From the NCBI RefSeq assembly GCF_016906535.1, contig NC_057385.1:2604001-2668000 (forward strand): DNA of 64,000 bases, in the 5' to 3' direction. The notes beneath the pieces are model-generated. The model did not search any database and was not told the origin of the DNA. It worked only from the letters and a program-made list of their open reading frames with translations. The position numbers and the translations under genes are program-made. Position 1 is the stretch's first letter. Every line of letters starts with the position of its first letter. Origin of the DNA: Rhizoctonia solani (lineage: Eukaryota; Basidiomycota; Agaricomycetes; Cantharellales; Ceratobasidiaceae). Of the stretch, positions 1-10,501 are shown one piece after another.

Positions 1-624
1 AATGGCGGTCTGGCCCATCCTTTGGACACTTAATCATGGAGACACTAAGATTAGACCTGTTCATGTGAGTTGATATTGGAATACAGCGTCAAGGAACTTA
101 CCGCCGATACATGCACCACATGCACCAGGTTCTAGACGTTGCCCAAGCTTTATCGAACCTAAGTGTTATCACGAACCCAGCTCAGGTGTACAATCTTCCG
201 GGTCCGGCGTACCACACCTACACCACGATGCTCGATCTTGTGGCCGCTGTGACTTGCAAGACCCCTGCACACCCACCTACAATTCCCAAACCGATCGCCC
301 TGGCGCTTGCACGTGCCGCCCAGGTTGTGTGGTGGCCAGCATTGAGCCCTGATGAGGTTGTACGACGCTACATTAATGACTCTGACGTTCCTGGTGACTG
401 GGATGCTCTCGGTATTACTCCCGAAGAGGTGGAAGGGCACGCAATCACTTATTTGAGGCGTTATCGTTCCGCGTAAGTTATTTCATGTCGAGAAACACTA
501 TACATGCGGGATATTGACACGCCACTCCGATTCCAGTGTAAACTTTGCTCGCCCAGTGCAGCTTCCTGCTGCACGTCCCGCCGTTGTAAGTCCATTTGCT
601 TATATTAGCGCATATCAATTATAA
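1..624 (+). CDS. NADH:ubiquinone oxidoreductase 39/40-kDa subunit (NDUFA9-like), C-terminal part
   Basis: Accessory subunit of mitochondrial complex I, an atypical short-chain dehydrogenase fold on the matrix arm; the family binds NADPH. Only the C-terminal part is present and the 5' end lies outside the window. Exons read about 2-64, 129-472 and 537-624, with short introns at 65-128 and 473-535. The joined reading gives VWPIL..GDTKIRPVH then VLDVAQAL, YNLPGP, a stretch rich in Pro/Ala, and EEHA-like EGHAITYLRRYR, which match the order of conserved blocks at the end of NDUFA9. The last exon is read to TAA at 622-624. A GTAAGT at about 590 could instead start one more intron, so the extreme C-terminus is uncertain. 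The next gene, MRPL20, is also mitochondrial and on the same strand. Confidence 0.85.
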
Positions 625-1092
625 AGCATTGAGCAACGAAGCAGTCTGGCCGATAAATATGTAGCGTAGATCAGAGCATTATCAAAATTTAGTTGGCTAG
701 TCTGGCGGTCAATTTAAGGAGAGAGTGCTATTAACCAGCTATCCTTTACTGCTGGGTCTAATTGATATTATAAGCCCAAAAGCATAAGTTTCAGTCGATA
801 ATATAGAACCGGACGGAGCTGAGACGGAGGTGGATTTATGACCCTTTCATCATTCCACTTAAGGCAAGCCGCAACCGCAAAGGCTGTCATTCGCACCCTA
901 GTGGATCTACGCAAATTAACTATGCTTTTTATTGAGAGTAGCATATTTGATGAAATGAAATCGATACCGCGCCAAAGTACTTCTTTACCAAGACATTTTT
1001 GGTATCGCAATGATTTTCGTTGGGATGAGGCCCGTGAGTAAATTAACCGAAGATCGATATCACGTGCCGTGCATGATTTCTCATTGTCCATC
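625..1092. other. Intergenic region upstream of MRPL20
   Basis: No gene is recognised; the open frames here look like chance. A CACGTG hexamer lies at 1061-1066, about 27 bp before the MRPL20 ATG, a position compatible with a core promoter element or 5' UTR site. Confidence 0.5.
1061..1066. promoter_or_regulatory. CACGTG (E-box/CDEI-type) motif upstream of MRPL20
   Basis: Palindromic CACGTG immediately before the MRPL20 start. The hexamer recurs upstream of several genes in the window. Fungal bHLH factors such as Cbf1 bind this core; binding here is inference. Confidence 0.4.
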
Positions 1093-1633
1093 ATGAGTCT
1101 GTTCACTCGTACAACGTCCTTGGCAAGGCCACTCTATATTGTTCGCAACTATGCAGTGTCAAGATCTAACCCGCGTCCAAAAGACCCGATTCTTAACTCG
1201 CCAAACGCAAAGGCACAACAGATTGCGCCAGATGTAACGTTCATCCATAACCCACCTTCGTCGGTCCCTACGCCCCACTCTTTGACTACCATGCCAGCCT
1301 CTCCACTTCTATCCAAACCGACTAGGTCTAGTGGTGCTGATCACTTCCTCCTGTATTGCATCCGAAAGCTGAGGTGGAACGGCCTAAACTTACTCGAGAC
1401 CAAATAGAAGAGATCCGTCGGTTGAGGCTGAGCGACCCCAAGACGAATTCGTGCCAAGTACTGGCTGAAAAATTCAATTGCACACCAATATTCGTTAGTA
1501 TGGTCGCCCCATTACCCAAACAAAAGCGAGAAGAGTTGGAAAAGGAGCAGCGTGAAGCACAAAAAGGGAGCAGTGGGGAGAGAAGAAAAACCTCATTAGG
1601 GAGATTAGGAAGAAACGAAGGCATTTCTGGTAG
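1093..1633 (+). CDS. MRPL20: Mitochondrial large-subunit ribosomal protein MRPL20 (mL58) with two frame breaks
   Basis: Fungal mitoribosome large-subunit protein (MRP-L20 family). The start MSLFTRTTSLARPLYIVRNYA is Arg-rich and acid-free, like a mitochondrial presequence. The conserved core is visible: LPPVLHPK, then LTRDQIEEIRRLR, then LAEKFNCTPIFVSMVAP, then a basic end IREIRKKRRHFW stopping at TAG 1631-1633. These blocks lie in three successive frames. Frame 1 changes near 1341-1346, and a second change is at the A5 run 1561-1565. Each needs one extra base to restore the frame. No GT-AG intron of usual length repairs either break without removing conserved residues. Single-base assembly deletions are therefore most likely, although a recently dead gene cannot be excluded. 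Confidence 0.8.
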
Positions 1634-4276
1634 CTTCCTAATTCGGGCCCAGTATGATGTTCTACCCTTTTCGGTGCGCCTCGAGCTCTAGGTTGGTGGT
1701 TCTTGAAAACAGTAACTGACCGGCTACGTACCTCCTTAGGTGTGATTTAATCAATCATGGATGTTTTACTCGAGCTCGAATGAAATTCTTGACTGGCACG
1801 TTGTGGGCCTCATACCGATCAAAGAGTATTGAAATAAAGCCCTTATTGACTAGTCAATACTTAACAACGTCGAATTTGCATCTGTAAGAAAAAGTAGCAA
1901 ATGCTGACTAAACTCGTATGCCAACCATGCTTTTTCTAAGTGTGTATTCGATGTTTCAGTAAACACGCAGCATACATAAAAGGACCACGGTCGGACTTCA
2001 GTAAGACCATACGAGCCGCCACTATGAACCTTACTGCGCCGTTGAGAGCTGACGTACTCTCGATGTATGCGTGAACATACAGTTAATTGTCCGACTATGA
2101 ATTATCAATTGCTAGGTACCTGCCTCCGGATCACGTGGCGAGTGGATTGCCGTGTTCGCATTACGCTTGTGATAGAAATGTACTCAAAAATCTGGTCACG
2201 TGGCATTTTTAAATATCTTGTGGAGCGCTAGTGGATCCATGGAGTTGAGTCATGAGTGGCAAAAAACGTAATTGAATAATCAATAGGAAAAGGTGGATGC
2301 TGAACCTCCCATCTGTTTGTACGGATATATGCGTACCAAACAGTTTGCGATGCATATAGTCTCAGTGCGAACTAACGTAGCCCTGGTAGCCTACTTGCCT
2401 AAAATAATCGGCAGAAGATGGCGATCGATCGAGGCACAGCGATCCTCAATGGTCGAAACGACGGTAATGCTCGGCTCGTGGGAGCGAATTTGCGTCTGAC
2501 CACGATTGATGCACAAGGTACTAGATTCTTGTAGCCGAGATACCCGTATCCAATGGAGAAAGCTAAAAAGAGCGTGCGGTCCCGGTATCAAACCTACAGG
2601 TGGTGATCTAGCTGGACCAGGTGGGCTCAAGGGACGGGCCAATGACTGGTTCCGAACCGGGCTCCGGGGTCGCTGAGTATAACTATGATATAAAAAAGCA
2701 CTAATTACCAACAAGAAATGATCAAGTCCTGGATACGAACTACAGGGTATAAGGTTCTTGGAATTCCATGACGGCAATATAGTTTACTTTACCTGGATTT
2801 CTTTCTCCCTTTCTTCACGACAGTTTGCCATGTCTTGAGTAGCATGGGTAGTAGCGAGGGCGGTAATGTTTGGCAGCTCGGAGGCTGGGGAGAGAATGGC
2901 GCGCCAGCTGCAATACTGCGCATAATTGATTATTGGTCCCTGGTTGAAGGTATTACCGGATTCGTAGAACGGTGCTCAGTACTGTTGTGATCTAATACTG
3001 GCTCAGGGGCTGCCGGCCCCGAGTGACGTGCTACTCGGTGCCGATGGGTTGGCGTTGGAAGCCCAAAAGCACACTTACATGGATTCTGGGTTTCCGACAA
3101 ACCCGTCGCTAAAATCCTTTCCAGCGCGTTGGAGGCTCCACAGGCTACAAGCGTTCCGCTTCCTGGAGAGATACTATAGAACAGTTTCATTGGCATCGGC
3201 GTGTGCTTACTGGGCCAGAGAAAATTTTGGCAATCTTGGGGCCTGAGTGCAAGGAAAAGTCCCCTCCACGAAGAAAGTTCCCAGCTGTTGTGAAAGCGCT
3301 TGGAAGCTGCCGTCGACACCTCACCTATCCAAAGGGAGGCCTGTCCCAGGGTTGTGGAAAAACAACCAGCCAAAAACGTCCACGTCTACAGGTAAGCATC
3401 AGATCCAGCTTGTATGTTGGTTGGAGGAGTAAAACGGCTCCGCACTCCGGCGTACATAGCTGGGCACAGTGTGCTTGGTCACACGTTTGATCGATCGGTC
3501 ACCATACCTGTCTTCCCTGTTTTTCATAACACCTTATGAGGTATCTGGAGAATGTTTCGGCTGTGCTCCACTCTCGGTCCACCTCTGATCGTGCGCCTCG
3601 CAGAGCCGGAGCCGCGTATATCACTCGTCGAGTGAGGAGAGGAGAAAGGCTCCCTCCCGCTTGTTTGTCAAGTGGCTCTCGTCAGCCATTCGGGACTGAC
3701 CCACAGCTCCACAGCTCACTCCAACCCGCGATATTTCGGGCCCGAATTCTCTTCTGGTCCGGCGTATTCCTGGTGGTTCTGGACGCTACGTGACGTCATA
3801 TCGTCTGGGCCAGTCCTGTCCGTGTGGTCATCCGCCCTTTTACGCTTCCGAACTACTCTCTTCTTCGCTCATACCAACAGCTGGTGGCTTTCTCCTCAGA
3901 GTGCACCAGCACTGTGGTCGCTGTTCTCATCTAGTGTCAGTGTTGCTTGGACCTAGCAAACTTACGTGCACAGCGCAGACCACAGACATATCGACAAAAT
4001 TGCCCGTGGCGTTCATGGCACCTCTTCGTCCGCGCTCCCACTCAAATTCGGCATCTGACGCAAGCACCAAGTCTCCAAGAGTTCGCCCTCGCCAGTCAAG
4101 GTCACGTGACCGTTCTCCTAGCCCCTCAGTCGTTCAGCCGAACAGCAGCAGTTAATCTAGGCAGCAGACAAGAGCAAGTTCCGGATTTGGATTCAAACTC
4201 GGCCACGCGGTCTCCTCGGGCAGAGGCAAGCGCATATTGCACAAGACGCAGCTGTATCCGGATCGACAGCGTCAGG
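1634..4276. other. Long intergenic region, no recognised gene
   Basis: About 2.6 kb between MRPL20 and the first Zn2Cys6 gene. Overlapping short frames at 2293-3490 on both strands show no recognisable family and no consistent codon pattern. A Ser/Thr/Pro/Arg-rich frame starting at ATG 4015 could be an upstream exon or leader of the transcription factor. CACGTG occurs at 2132-2137, at 2197-2202 and inside the 12-bp palindrome at 4100-4111. Confidence 0.5.
4100..4111. promoter_or_regulatory. 12-bp perfect palindrome GGTCACGTGACC
   Basis: Perfect inverted repeat centred on CACGTG, 166 bp upstream of the proposed ATG of the transcription-factor gene. It lies in a possible leader or first exon, so it may be coding, regulatory or both. 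Confidence 0.4.
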
Positions 4277-7200
4277 ATGGTCGGCGACAGCTCCCGAGTC
4301 TACCCCGCCAACGCCAGTTATACAGCCCCCCGCAAGCAGAACGTAGCCTGCGATGCATGTAGGAATCGTAAAGTCAAGTGCGTTAAGAATCCAGGTATGG
4401 AGAAGGTAAGCTGGCCTCTCCCTCTTTCACGTCGTTGTCGAGTCGAGGTAGCATTGCAAACGGGGTCACGGCTCCTGTCCCTGGAGTTTGCCTACAAACT
4501 TGTAATGTGCTTGATCGGGACGTAGACACACAGTATGACATAACCTACGCGAGTCAGCCTTCTCTGGCTTCCAGTTAGGTTGTCTGCTCATACATGCGGC
4601 TTCTTTCCTCTTGTATCACTGATTTAATTGCCGCTCCTCGGCTCCGACCGACTACATCTTTCCTATGCGGTAGTGCTTAGCTTATGAAGGAAATGAGCAA
4701 GTTTTTGCTAACTTCAATACCTCGTACAATTATATGGCTCTGGAAAACACACTCATGCATTGCTAACATATAGCTTGTTTTTCTTTTTTATACAGTGCCA
4801 GCATTGTATCGGAAAGAACTTCCCATGCACGTATGTCATACCTGCCGTTGGAGCCTGTTCCTTATTAAAAGCCCTGACATTTTCCCCTATCACGCACCTT
4901 GTTTGGGACGGCGTGCTTGCAGAAATCTGATCCAGCAGGCAACGAATGAGAAACATCGTCGTGGAGTCAGGAGATCTATTCGTCCATTACCAGGCGAGCA
5001 GAAGTACGTCAGAATCCCGTTTCCCCTGCACTTGCCTCTCACTTAGCCTGATTTCCCCCATTCGTATTTGATATCTGTTATGTCCCCCAGCTCCTCTATG
5101 TTTGGCTCTACTAATAATCTTTCACCGGGAGGCCCCAGGGCCTTGGGAACATACACCCCCAGTCCCGCGGGAACTGGCGCCTCCGGTCGAAACACGGTGG
5201 CCGGCTTCCTGAGCTACATCTTTGCACCGCCACGCGAGGATCTAGCGTTCACCGAGCGTTCAACAGGCAGTAACGATGAGTGGGGAGTGTTGGGGACGAA
5301 GCTCGAGAGCGAAGTGTTCCGCACTGAGTGAGTCCTTTACAGTAGAGTGTCATACAGCGCACTGACCCTTGTACGCTCTCCTGACCAGATTTGCCCTTGA
5401 CCTGATTGATGTCTACTTTCAGATATGCCACACTCGGCTGCCTATACTGGATCCTCACAACTTCCGTCAGTATCCGTTGTACACGCCATTTCACCCGAAT
5501 ATGCGTTTCTGACGGCCAAACAGGGACGCGGTTCAAATACTCATTGCCTCAAGCCCCCTTGCCGCCTCCACTCCCTGCGCGAGATGTTGAACCACTCCCT
5601 ACTGCCTTGATCGCTGTAGTGCTAGCATGGGGTGCCAAATTCAGTGGTACGTTGTCGGTCAAGTCGTTTCCAGTCATAATGCTAAGTTTTGTTTTCCTGG
5701 GATTGTATTGCTAGAACATCCTATTATCGTCCACGATCGAGGGGCCAGCAAGGACAAATCTTCTATCCTTGCCCGTGCGTTGGCACGTAGGGCGCGCGAA
5801 GTTGCCGAGGCTGAGCGTATTTTCCGCATTGCCACGCCTGATAACGCCATTGTTTGTTTGCTACTCGAGCCCCTTCAGAGCCGTACGTTCCATTGCTACC
5901 TATCGATCATGGTGAACATGGCTAGTTGCAGCATTGACTCATTGGGTACTAGAACTTAATACAGACCCAGATGGGTTCCATGGATTTTGGCTCAACTCTG
6001 GCGTTCGGCATATGCTTGAGCTTAAGATTAACTACAAACTCGGAACAATGGCACTGGACGATTCAAGGGGTGCTTCAATGGTACTGGTATAGTCTCTTCC
6101 AATCGTGCGTGCCAGCTAAAGTGATTGCAGGTCATGGCGTGGTGGATGGCATGTCTAGCTGACGGCTTCAGCTCAGCTTACTTCAGGACCAAACCCACAT
6201 TGTAACGGCTCACAGCTTCTTTGAATTGGCGGTAGCTGATATGAAAATTAGAGATGATGATGACTATAACATTCAATCGCTCACTGCGAGCACGTTCTCA
6301 ACGTCCACAGAAACTTTATGCATTGGTACCCCAACGGAGGTGTGGCGTTTTCTTTTTCTTGCGGTTTACCATACTGAAAACTCTTACTCAGTTTGTTGTA
6401 AGTTTTAAGAGACGATGCGTATTGATTATTGCTTATGCCACCAGACATGGTACACCGCTATGCACGTATTAGCCCGTGAAGTTCGCTGGATGTCACGTAT
6501 GCTCTGGACTCCTGTCATCGCGGAAGAAGGAATTCCGGCCAAAATTACACAAGACTTGATGACGCGACTAAACAGGTGGCGGGATGTTTATCTAAATACA
6601 GTTGGAGTCCCTAGTAACTTTGAAGCGGACTGGAATTTTGTCGCCGCGGTTTCGGCCTGTGGGTGTATATCTGATGTACTCACAACCAATAACTAACCGA
6701 AGAATGTTTGGCATAAGGTTCGAGCGATGCGACCTTCCATGTCATGTACATCATCCTGTAAGTCTAACTTGGTCATAACACCTTGGTTCTCCTACTGATG
6801 TATGTGACGTTTACCTTAGCCACCAAGCCGTCGAAGATTTGGGATCCGTGATCTGCAACGAGGATCGGATCTCTCGGGTATCAACGCCGATGTTGAATCT
6901 TTACAGGCCACCTTGGCCAGTGAGGCGCTTCACAGCGCTTTACGCATTGCCGCTTTGGTGAGCTTTTGCACCCACGTGTAATCTGCACCCAACACTGGAA
7001 CTATACCTGCCTAGACTGGAGTCCTGACAACCAATGGCTATCTACGGCTTGATCCCAACGTGCTACACTACAGCACGTATGCTGCAGGCCTGCTCCTGGC
7101 AAGACAAGGCCGTCCTGAGGCCGTCAACTGCATCACTGGCCTGCGTCAATACGCATTTGCTTATGAAGAGGCGCATATACAAGCCGACGAAATTGAAGCA

Positions 7201-7532
7201 ACGCTAAAAGCTGTCAACCGGGAGCGAACACAACGTGAGCAGGACGATCCCCATGTGGCATCGCCCTCGACCTATAGTACAGGAAGAGTCAGCCAGGCAT
7301 TTGCGATGGGACTTCCCGCTGTCTCAGCTGTGCATCACCCGGGTCAGGGCTCTGTGATGTCTTACGGAGGTAATGAAGTGGGTGATTTTTTGCCTACATT
7401 TCGGATGTCTGATCAAGTCCCCTGCAGGTTCCAAACGAGTACGCGATGTACGGCACCTTTGGAGGTATGCCCGCTGAACAATCGACGCCACATGACTCCT
7501 CGCACTATAGCGCATACGGATCGCGCCGGTAA
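4277..7532 (+). CDS. Zn2Cys6 fungal transcription factor
   Basis: Nuclear DNA-binding regulator. The binuclear cluster is CDACRNRKVKC (exon ending at 4405) followed by CQHC..KNFPC (exon 4796-4830), joined in frame across an unusually long 390-nt intron. The next exon from 4923 gives QQATNEKHRRG, a common post-cluster sequence in agaricomycete members. Later exons encode YIFAPP, DLIDVYFQICHTRLPILDPHNFR, LIAVVLAWGAKFS, FWLNSGVRHMLELK and MAWWMACLADGFSSAYFR, in the order of the fungal-specific transcription-factor (middle homology) domain. The final exon ends ...HYSAYGSRR with TAA at 7530-7532. The exon count exceeds ten. The start at 4277 is the first in-frame ATG near the cluster; an upstream start at 4015 with an extra intron is possible. 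The target genes are unknown. Confidence 0.85.
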
Positions 7533-8025
7533 ATGTCTTGAAAGGCATTACCATAGCTTCCTATCTTTCTACTGGTTTAGCTTGAGGCGTAAGTTACTGG
7601 TTACCACATATCGTTTTACCCTCGCACTTCTACCGCGCACATCACCTGGGACAATGTGTCTTGCCCATCGTATTGTACGCTCACTTTGTTACCCATTAAT
7701 GTCTTTGCATATACACGCTCGCATATTCTGCACATGGACTTGGGTTTCTTTTACGCCACTGTGGATTGAATGGACTTTGTCATTGTTTTATACACGCAAA
7801 TAACGTTTGATGAAGCTATTTTACCCGGATGTCTGCCTGCCTGTTTGTGGCTGCCTCGGTCAAAGAGTATGGCCGGACCACGCCAGGCCCTGGTGCGAAC
7901 GAATCAACAACGACACCTGGGAGGTGATCGATCGATCGATCGATCAATAGATCAGGGCTTATTTGCTGATCGTATCATTCAACAACCTTTTTGGTAATAA
8001 CATTCGGTACCGTCGAACGAGACGG
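7533..8025. other. Convergent 3' intergenic region
   Basis: Separates the convergent transcription factor (+) and HADH (-) genes. No gene is seen. Open frames here are continuations of intron or UTR sequence. Confidence 0.5.
7926..7945. repeat. (GATC)5 simple repeat
   Basis: Five perfect copies of GATC, a self-complementary microsatellite, in the 3' intergenic space. Confidence 0.9.
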
Positions 8026-9676
8026 TTAATACTTGAAGAATCCTTCGCCAGTTTTCCTTCCGAGCTTTCCTTCTTTAACCTTCTCTTCCAAAGCCTTGAT
8101 CGGTTGAACGAGTTCAGGGGATAGTGCCCCCTTTTCCCGCCAACCTGACATAATGTGTTGGCCTGTAGAGGTTCACGAGCACGCGGCCAGATTTTAGTAT
8201 AGGAGGTCAGTCAAGAAAAACAAAGATGTATTGAATGCGAGACTTACACGTGTCCAGCCCCACAAAGTCCGTAAGTTGAATAGGTCCCATAGCTGTTGTT
8301 CGCTTATTAAAATAAGTCTACCATCGACTGTTGAGGTAAACTCACGGTATCCTGTGTACACAATCGAGTTATTTTAATATGTTTTAAATAAATAGGTAAA
8401 TAACGCACCAGCTCCAAGTTTCATGGCGGTGTCGATATCTTCGGCAGTTGCATCACCACGTTCAAGCATTCTCACCGCTTCCAGCATGTAGGGCACAAGT
8501 CTTAAAATCAAGGGCTGCATTAACTTGGGTGGTTCGTTTACCATTCAACGGTCCTTACAGTCGATTGACAATGAAACTAAAGGAGGTTTGAGCATATAGA
8601 GAATGTAGATATATGCACCAAAACTCTTACCCTGGGGTATCTTTGCAGCTGACGCTTGTTTTCTGCATTCTTTTGCACACATCCAGGAGAGCTGCATTGG
8701 TAGCGTCGGAGGTGTTCGAAGTTCGGATGACTTCGACAAGCTTCATCTGGGGTCTAGAGGTGGCATAAATAATGCACTCCTCTGACGAGATCAACACTCA
8801 CACAGCTGGGTAAAGGTCGTCAACAGTTTAGCGATAAACACGACTGGAAGCGACCACTCACGATTAAAAAAATGTAGACCACCAAATCTAGAATATATTA
8901 GTAATAGCAGGGAAATAAACTGCATTAAGTTGTGCATACGCTGACCGTCGATTCTCGCCAGTACTATCCGCAATCTCCGTAACACTCAAGCTGCTAGTAT
9001 TTGTGGCGAATATGCAATGCTCGGGTGCGTAACTATCGAGTGAAGAGAATAGTTTGCGTTTAACTTCCAAATTCTCCACAATAGCTTCCACGACAAGGTC
9101 CGCCTGTTTCACAGCTTCCTGTGCGTCGGTGGTGGTAACAATGGTCGAGGCCAGGCTATCCACAAAGGATTTTTGCTGCTCGACGGAGTCCGGGTGTGCC
9201 TTCTTGGCGATTCGACCCAGAGATGTTTTAATAATCTTGAGTCCGTTTTCGAGGGCTTGGGGAGTGACATCGCAGAGAGTGACCTATTCAGGGCATCTCA
9301 ACCATTGCTAAAAAAAATTGGCGAATTAACTTACTTTGAATCCATTCTGTGCTGCAACTTGCGCAATCCCAGCACCTATACGAGTATTAATTTAGGGACT
9401 GAAGGCTATGCAAAATAACCTACCCATCAATCCAGCGCCAAAGCATGTTATATTATTGATTTCTCGAAATTCAATTTTGGGTGCCCCACTGGAGCTCGAA
9501 GATGCGTTGTTGGAGCTCATGCGTACAGAGGTTGTAATTGAACCGCTAGTAGAATTCGAACCCGTAAGATGTCCAGTTGTCTGAGCAAGACGTGCGGCAG
9601 CGATTGTACCAGAGAGCTGGGTACGGGACGTCATAGACAACCTGGTGCGAGGAATGCGTGCAAAACGGCGTAGCAT
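8026..9676 (-). CDS. Mitochondrial short-chain 3-hydroxyacyl-CoA dehydrogenase (HADH type)
   Basis: Catalyses NAD-dependent oxidation of (S)-3-hydroxyacyl-CoA to 3-ketoacyl-CoA in beta-oxidation. The N-terminus MLRRFARIPRTRLSM is Arg-rich and acid-poor, suggesting mitochondrial import. The Rossmann motif CFGAGLMG-AGIAQVAAQNG is joined across an intron. Next come DLVVEAIVENLEVK, FATNTSSLSV, FGGLHFFNPVPQMKLVEVIR, TPGFIVNRLLVPYMLEA and GAGYPMGPIQLTDFVGLDT, then the end GRKTGEGFFKY with TAA (complement of 8026-8028). FATNTSS and GLHFFNP carry the conserved Ser and the catalytic His of the family. Two internal exons are tiny: 4 nt at 8802-8805 and 6 nt at 8346-8351. Divergent from isocitrate lyase, which acts on the acetyl-CoA this pathway makes. 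A bacterial-type 3-hydroxybutyryl-CoA dehydrogenase function is the close alternative. Confidence 0.9.
8346..8351 (-). other. 6-nt internal microexon of the HADH gene
   Basis: On the minus strand GATACC lies between an intron ending ACACAG (8352-8408) and one starting GTGAGT (8293-8345). It supplies the last two bases of a Gly codon, Tyr, and the first base of a Pro codon, giving the conserved KLGAGYPMGP. Confidence 0.75.
8802..8805 (-). other. 4-nt internal microexon of the HADH gene
   Basis: On the minus strand the tetranucleotide CTGT lies between a GTGAGT...CCCAG intron (8806-8861) and a GTGAGT...CTCTAG intron (8754-8801). Only its inclusion joins GGLHFFN to PQMKLVEV in frame, giving the conserved HFFNPVPQMK. 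Confidence 0.75.
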
Positions 9677-10501
9677 ACGTGGTTAGAGGCGGCAGCGAGC
9701 AGGGAAATCGAGGAATTGGAATGAAAGTATGCAGGTGCAAGTGATCAAGGCCTAGTTGGGCCGGTAGAGCCGGGAAGCGAACGCATCATAGCACGTGAAT
9801 TATGAGAGATCATATAAGCTGGGTCAAGCGCTAGCGGGAGTCGCTCACGTGCATTCAGTGGTGTTAACAAGACATTGCGTCACTGCGATCGAGTAATAGT
9901 ATGTTTTAGGATAAATTAGTTGTACAGATAACCTTTGATACGCCGGACATCTATTCTACCCAAGCCCGAATAAGTACCAGGACTGGAAGGTCTGGGAGAA
10001 CTGGCGGCGCGACTCGGGTGTGGAAACTCCAACTGCACTGACCCCTGGAGAATACTTTATCTCCCTGAGGTTTCTCACACGGGACGTAGATACGTCGCCA
10101 AGGGATTAACACTGGGAGGAATACTTACACACGCATGTTGTGAGGTTCGGTTTCGTTTTGACACGACCGACGTGGGAGACACAATTGGTTTTCTGACCCC
10201 AGGTAACCAATGATCTCTGCCGTCACGTTTTGCACAAAGCTTCATACCAAGAGTATTTTACTCCGGGCTACTCCTACAAATCCGTCGCTTCTCATTCTCA
10301 TATTCCCAGGCCAGCAGACAGAGCTTGTGACCGCAGCGGGAATATCGGAACTAACCGGAATTCACGTGAGTTTGACCTAAGCCCGTGTAAGGCCGTGCTC
10401 CCTTCAAAAGGGCGGCTGGAAACGACAAGTGAGTACTCACAATCTCCCTACCCACATATCTCAAAACGTTTCCTTTAACCATACCACCACCTTTGGGAGC
10501 C
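9677..10501. promoter_or_regulatory. Shared divergent promoter of HADH and isocitrate lyase
   Basis: 825 bp between two oppositely oriented start codons, with no gene inside. CACGTG occurs three times, at 9792-9797, 9846-9851 and 10363-10368; the last overlaps a GTGAGT that could be the donor of a 5' UTR intron of ICL. I found no CCTCGG or CCGAGG core, the site of the Aspergillus FarA/FarB fatty-acid regulators. Co-regulation by fatty acids or C2 carbon is inference from gene function. Confidence 0.5.

Noticed and set aside
2293..3490. Several overlapping open frames on both strands as candidate genes
   Set aside because: No recognisable domain, no consistent exon chain and high overlap between frames; chance frames are more likely.
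7375..7803. Extension of the first Zn2Cys6 protein as one long frame
   Set aside because: Reads through an intron (GGAG|GTAATG...CTGCAG); the spliced end VPNEYAMYGTFGG with TAA at 7530 fits better.
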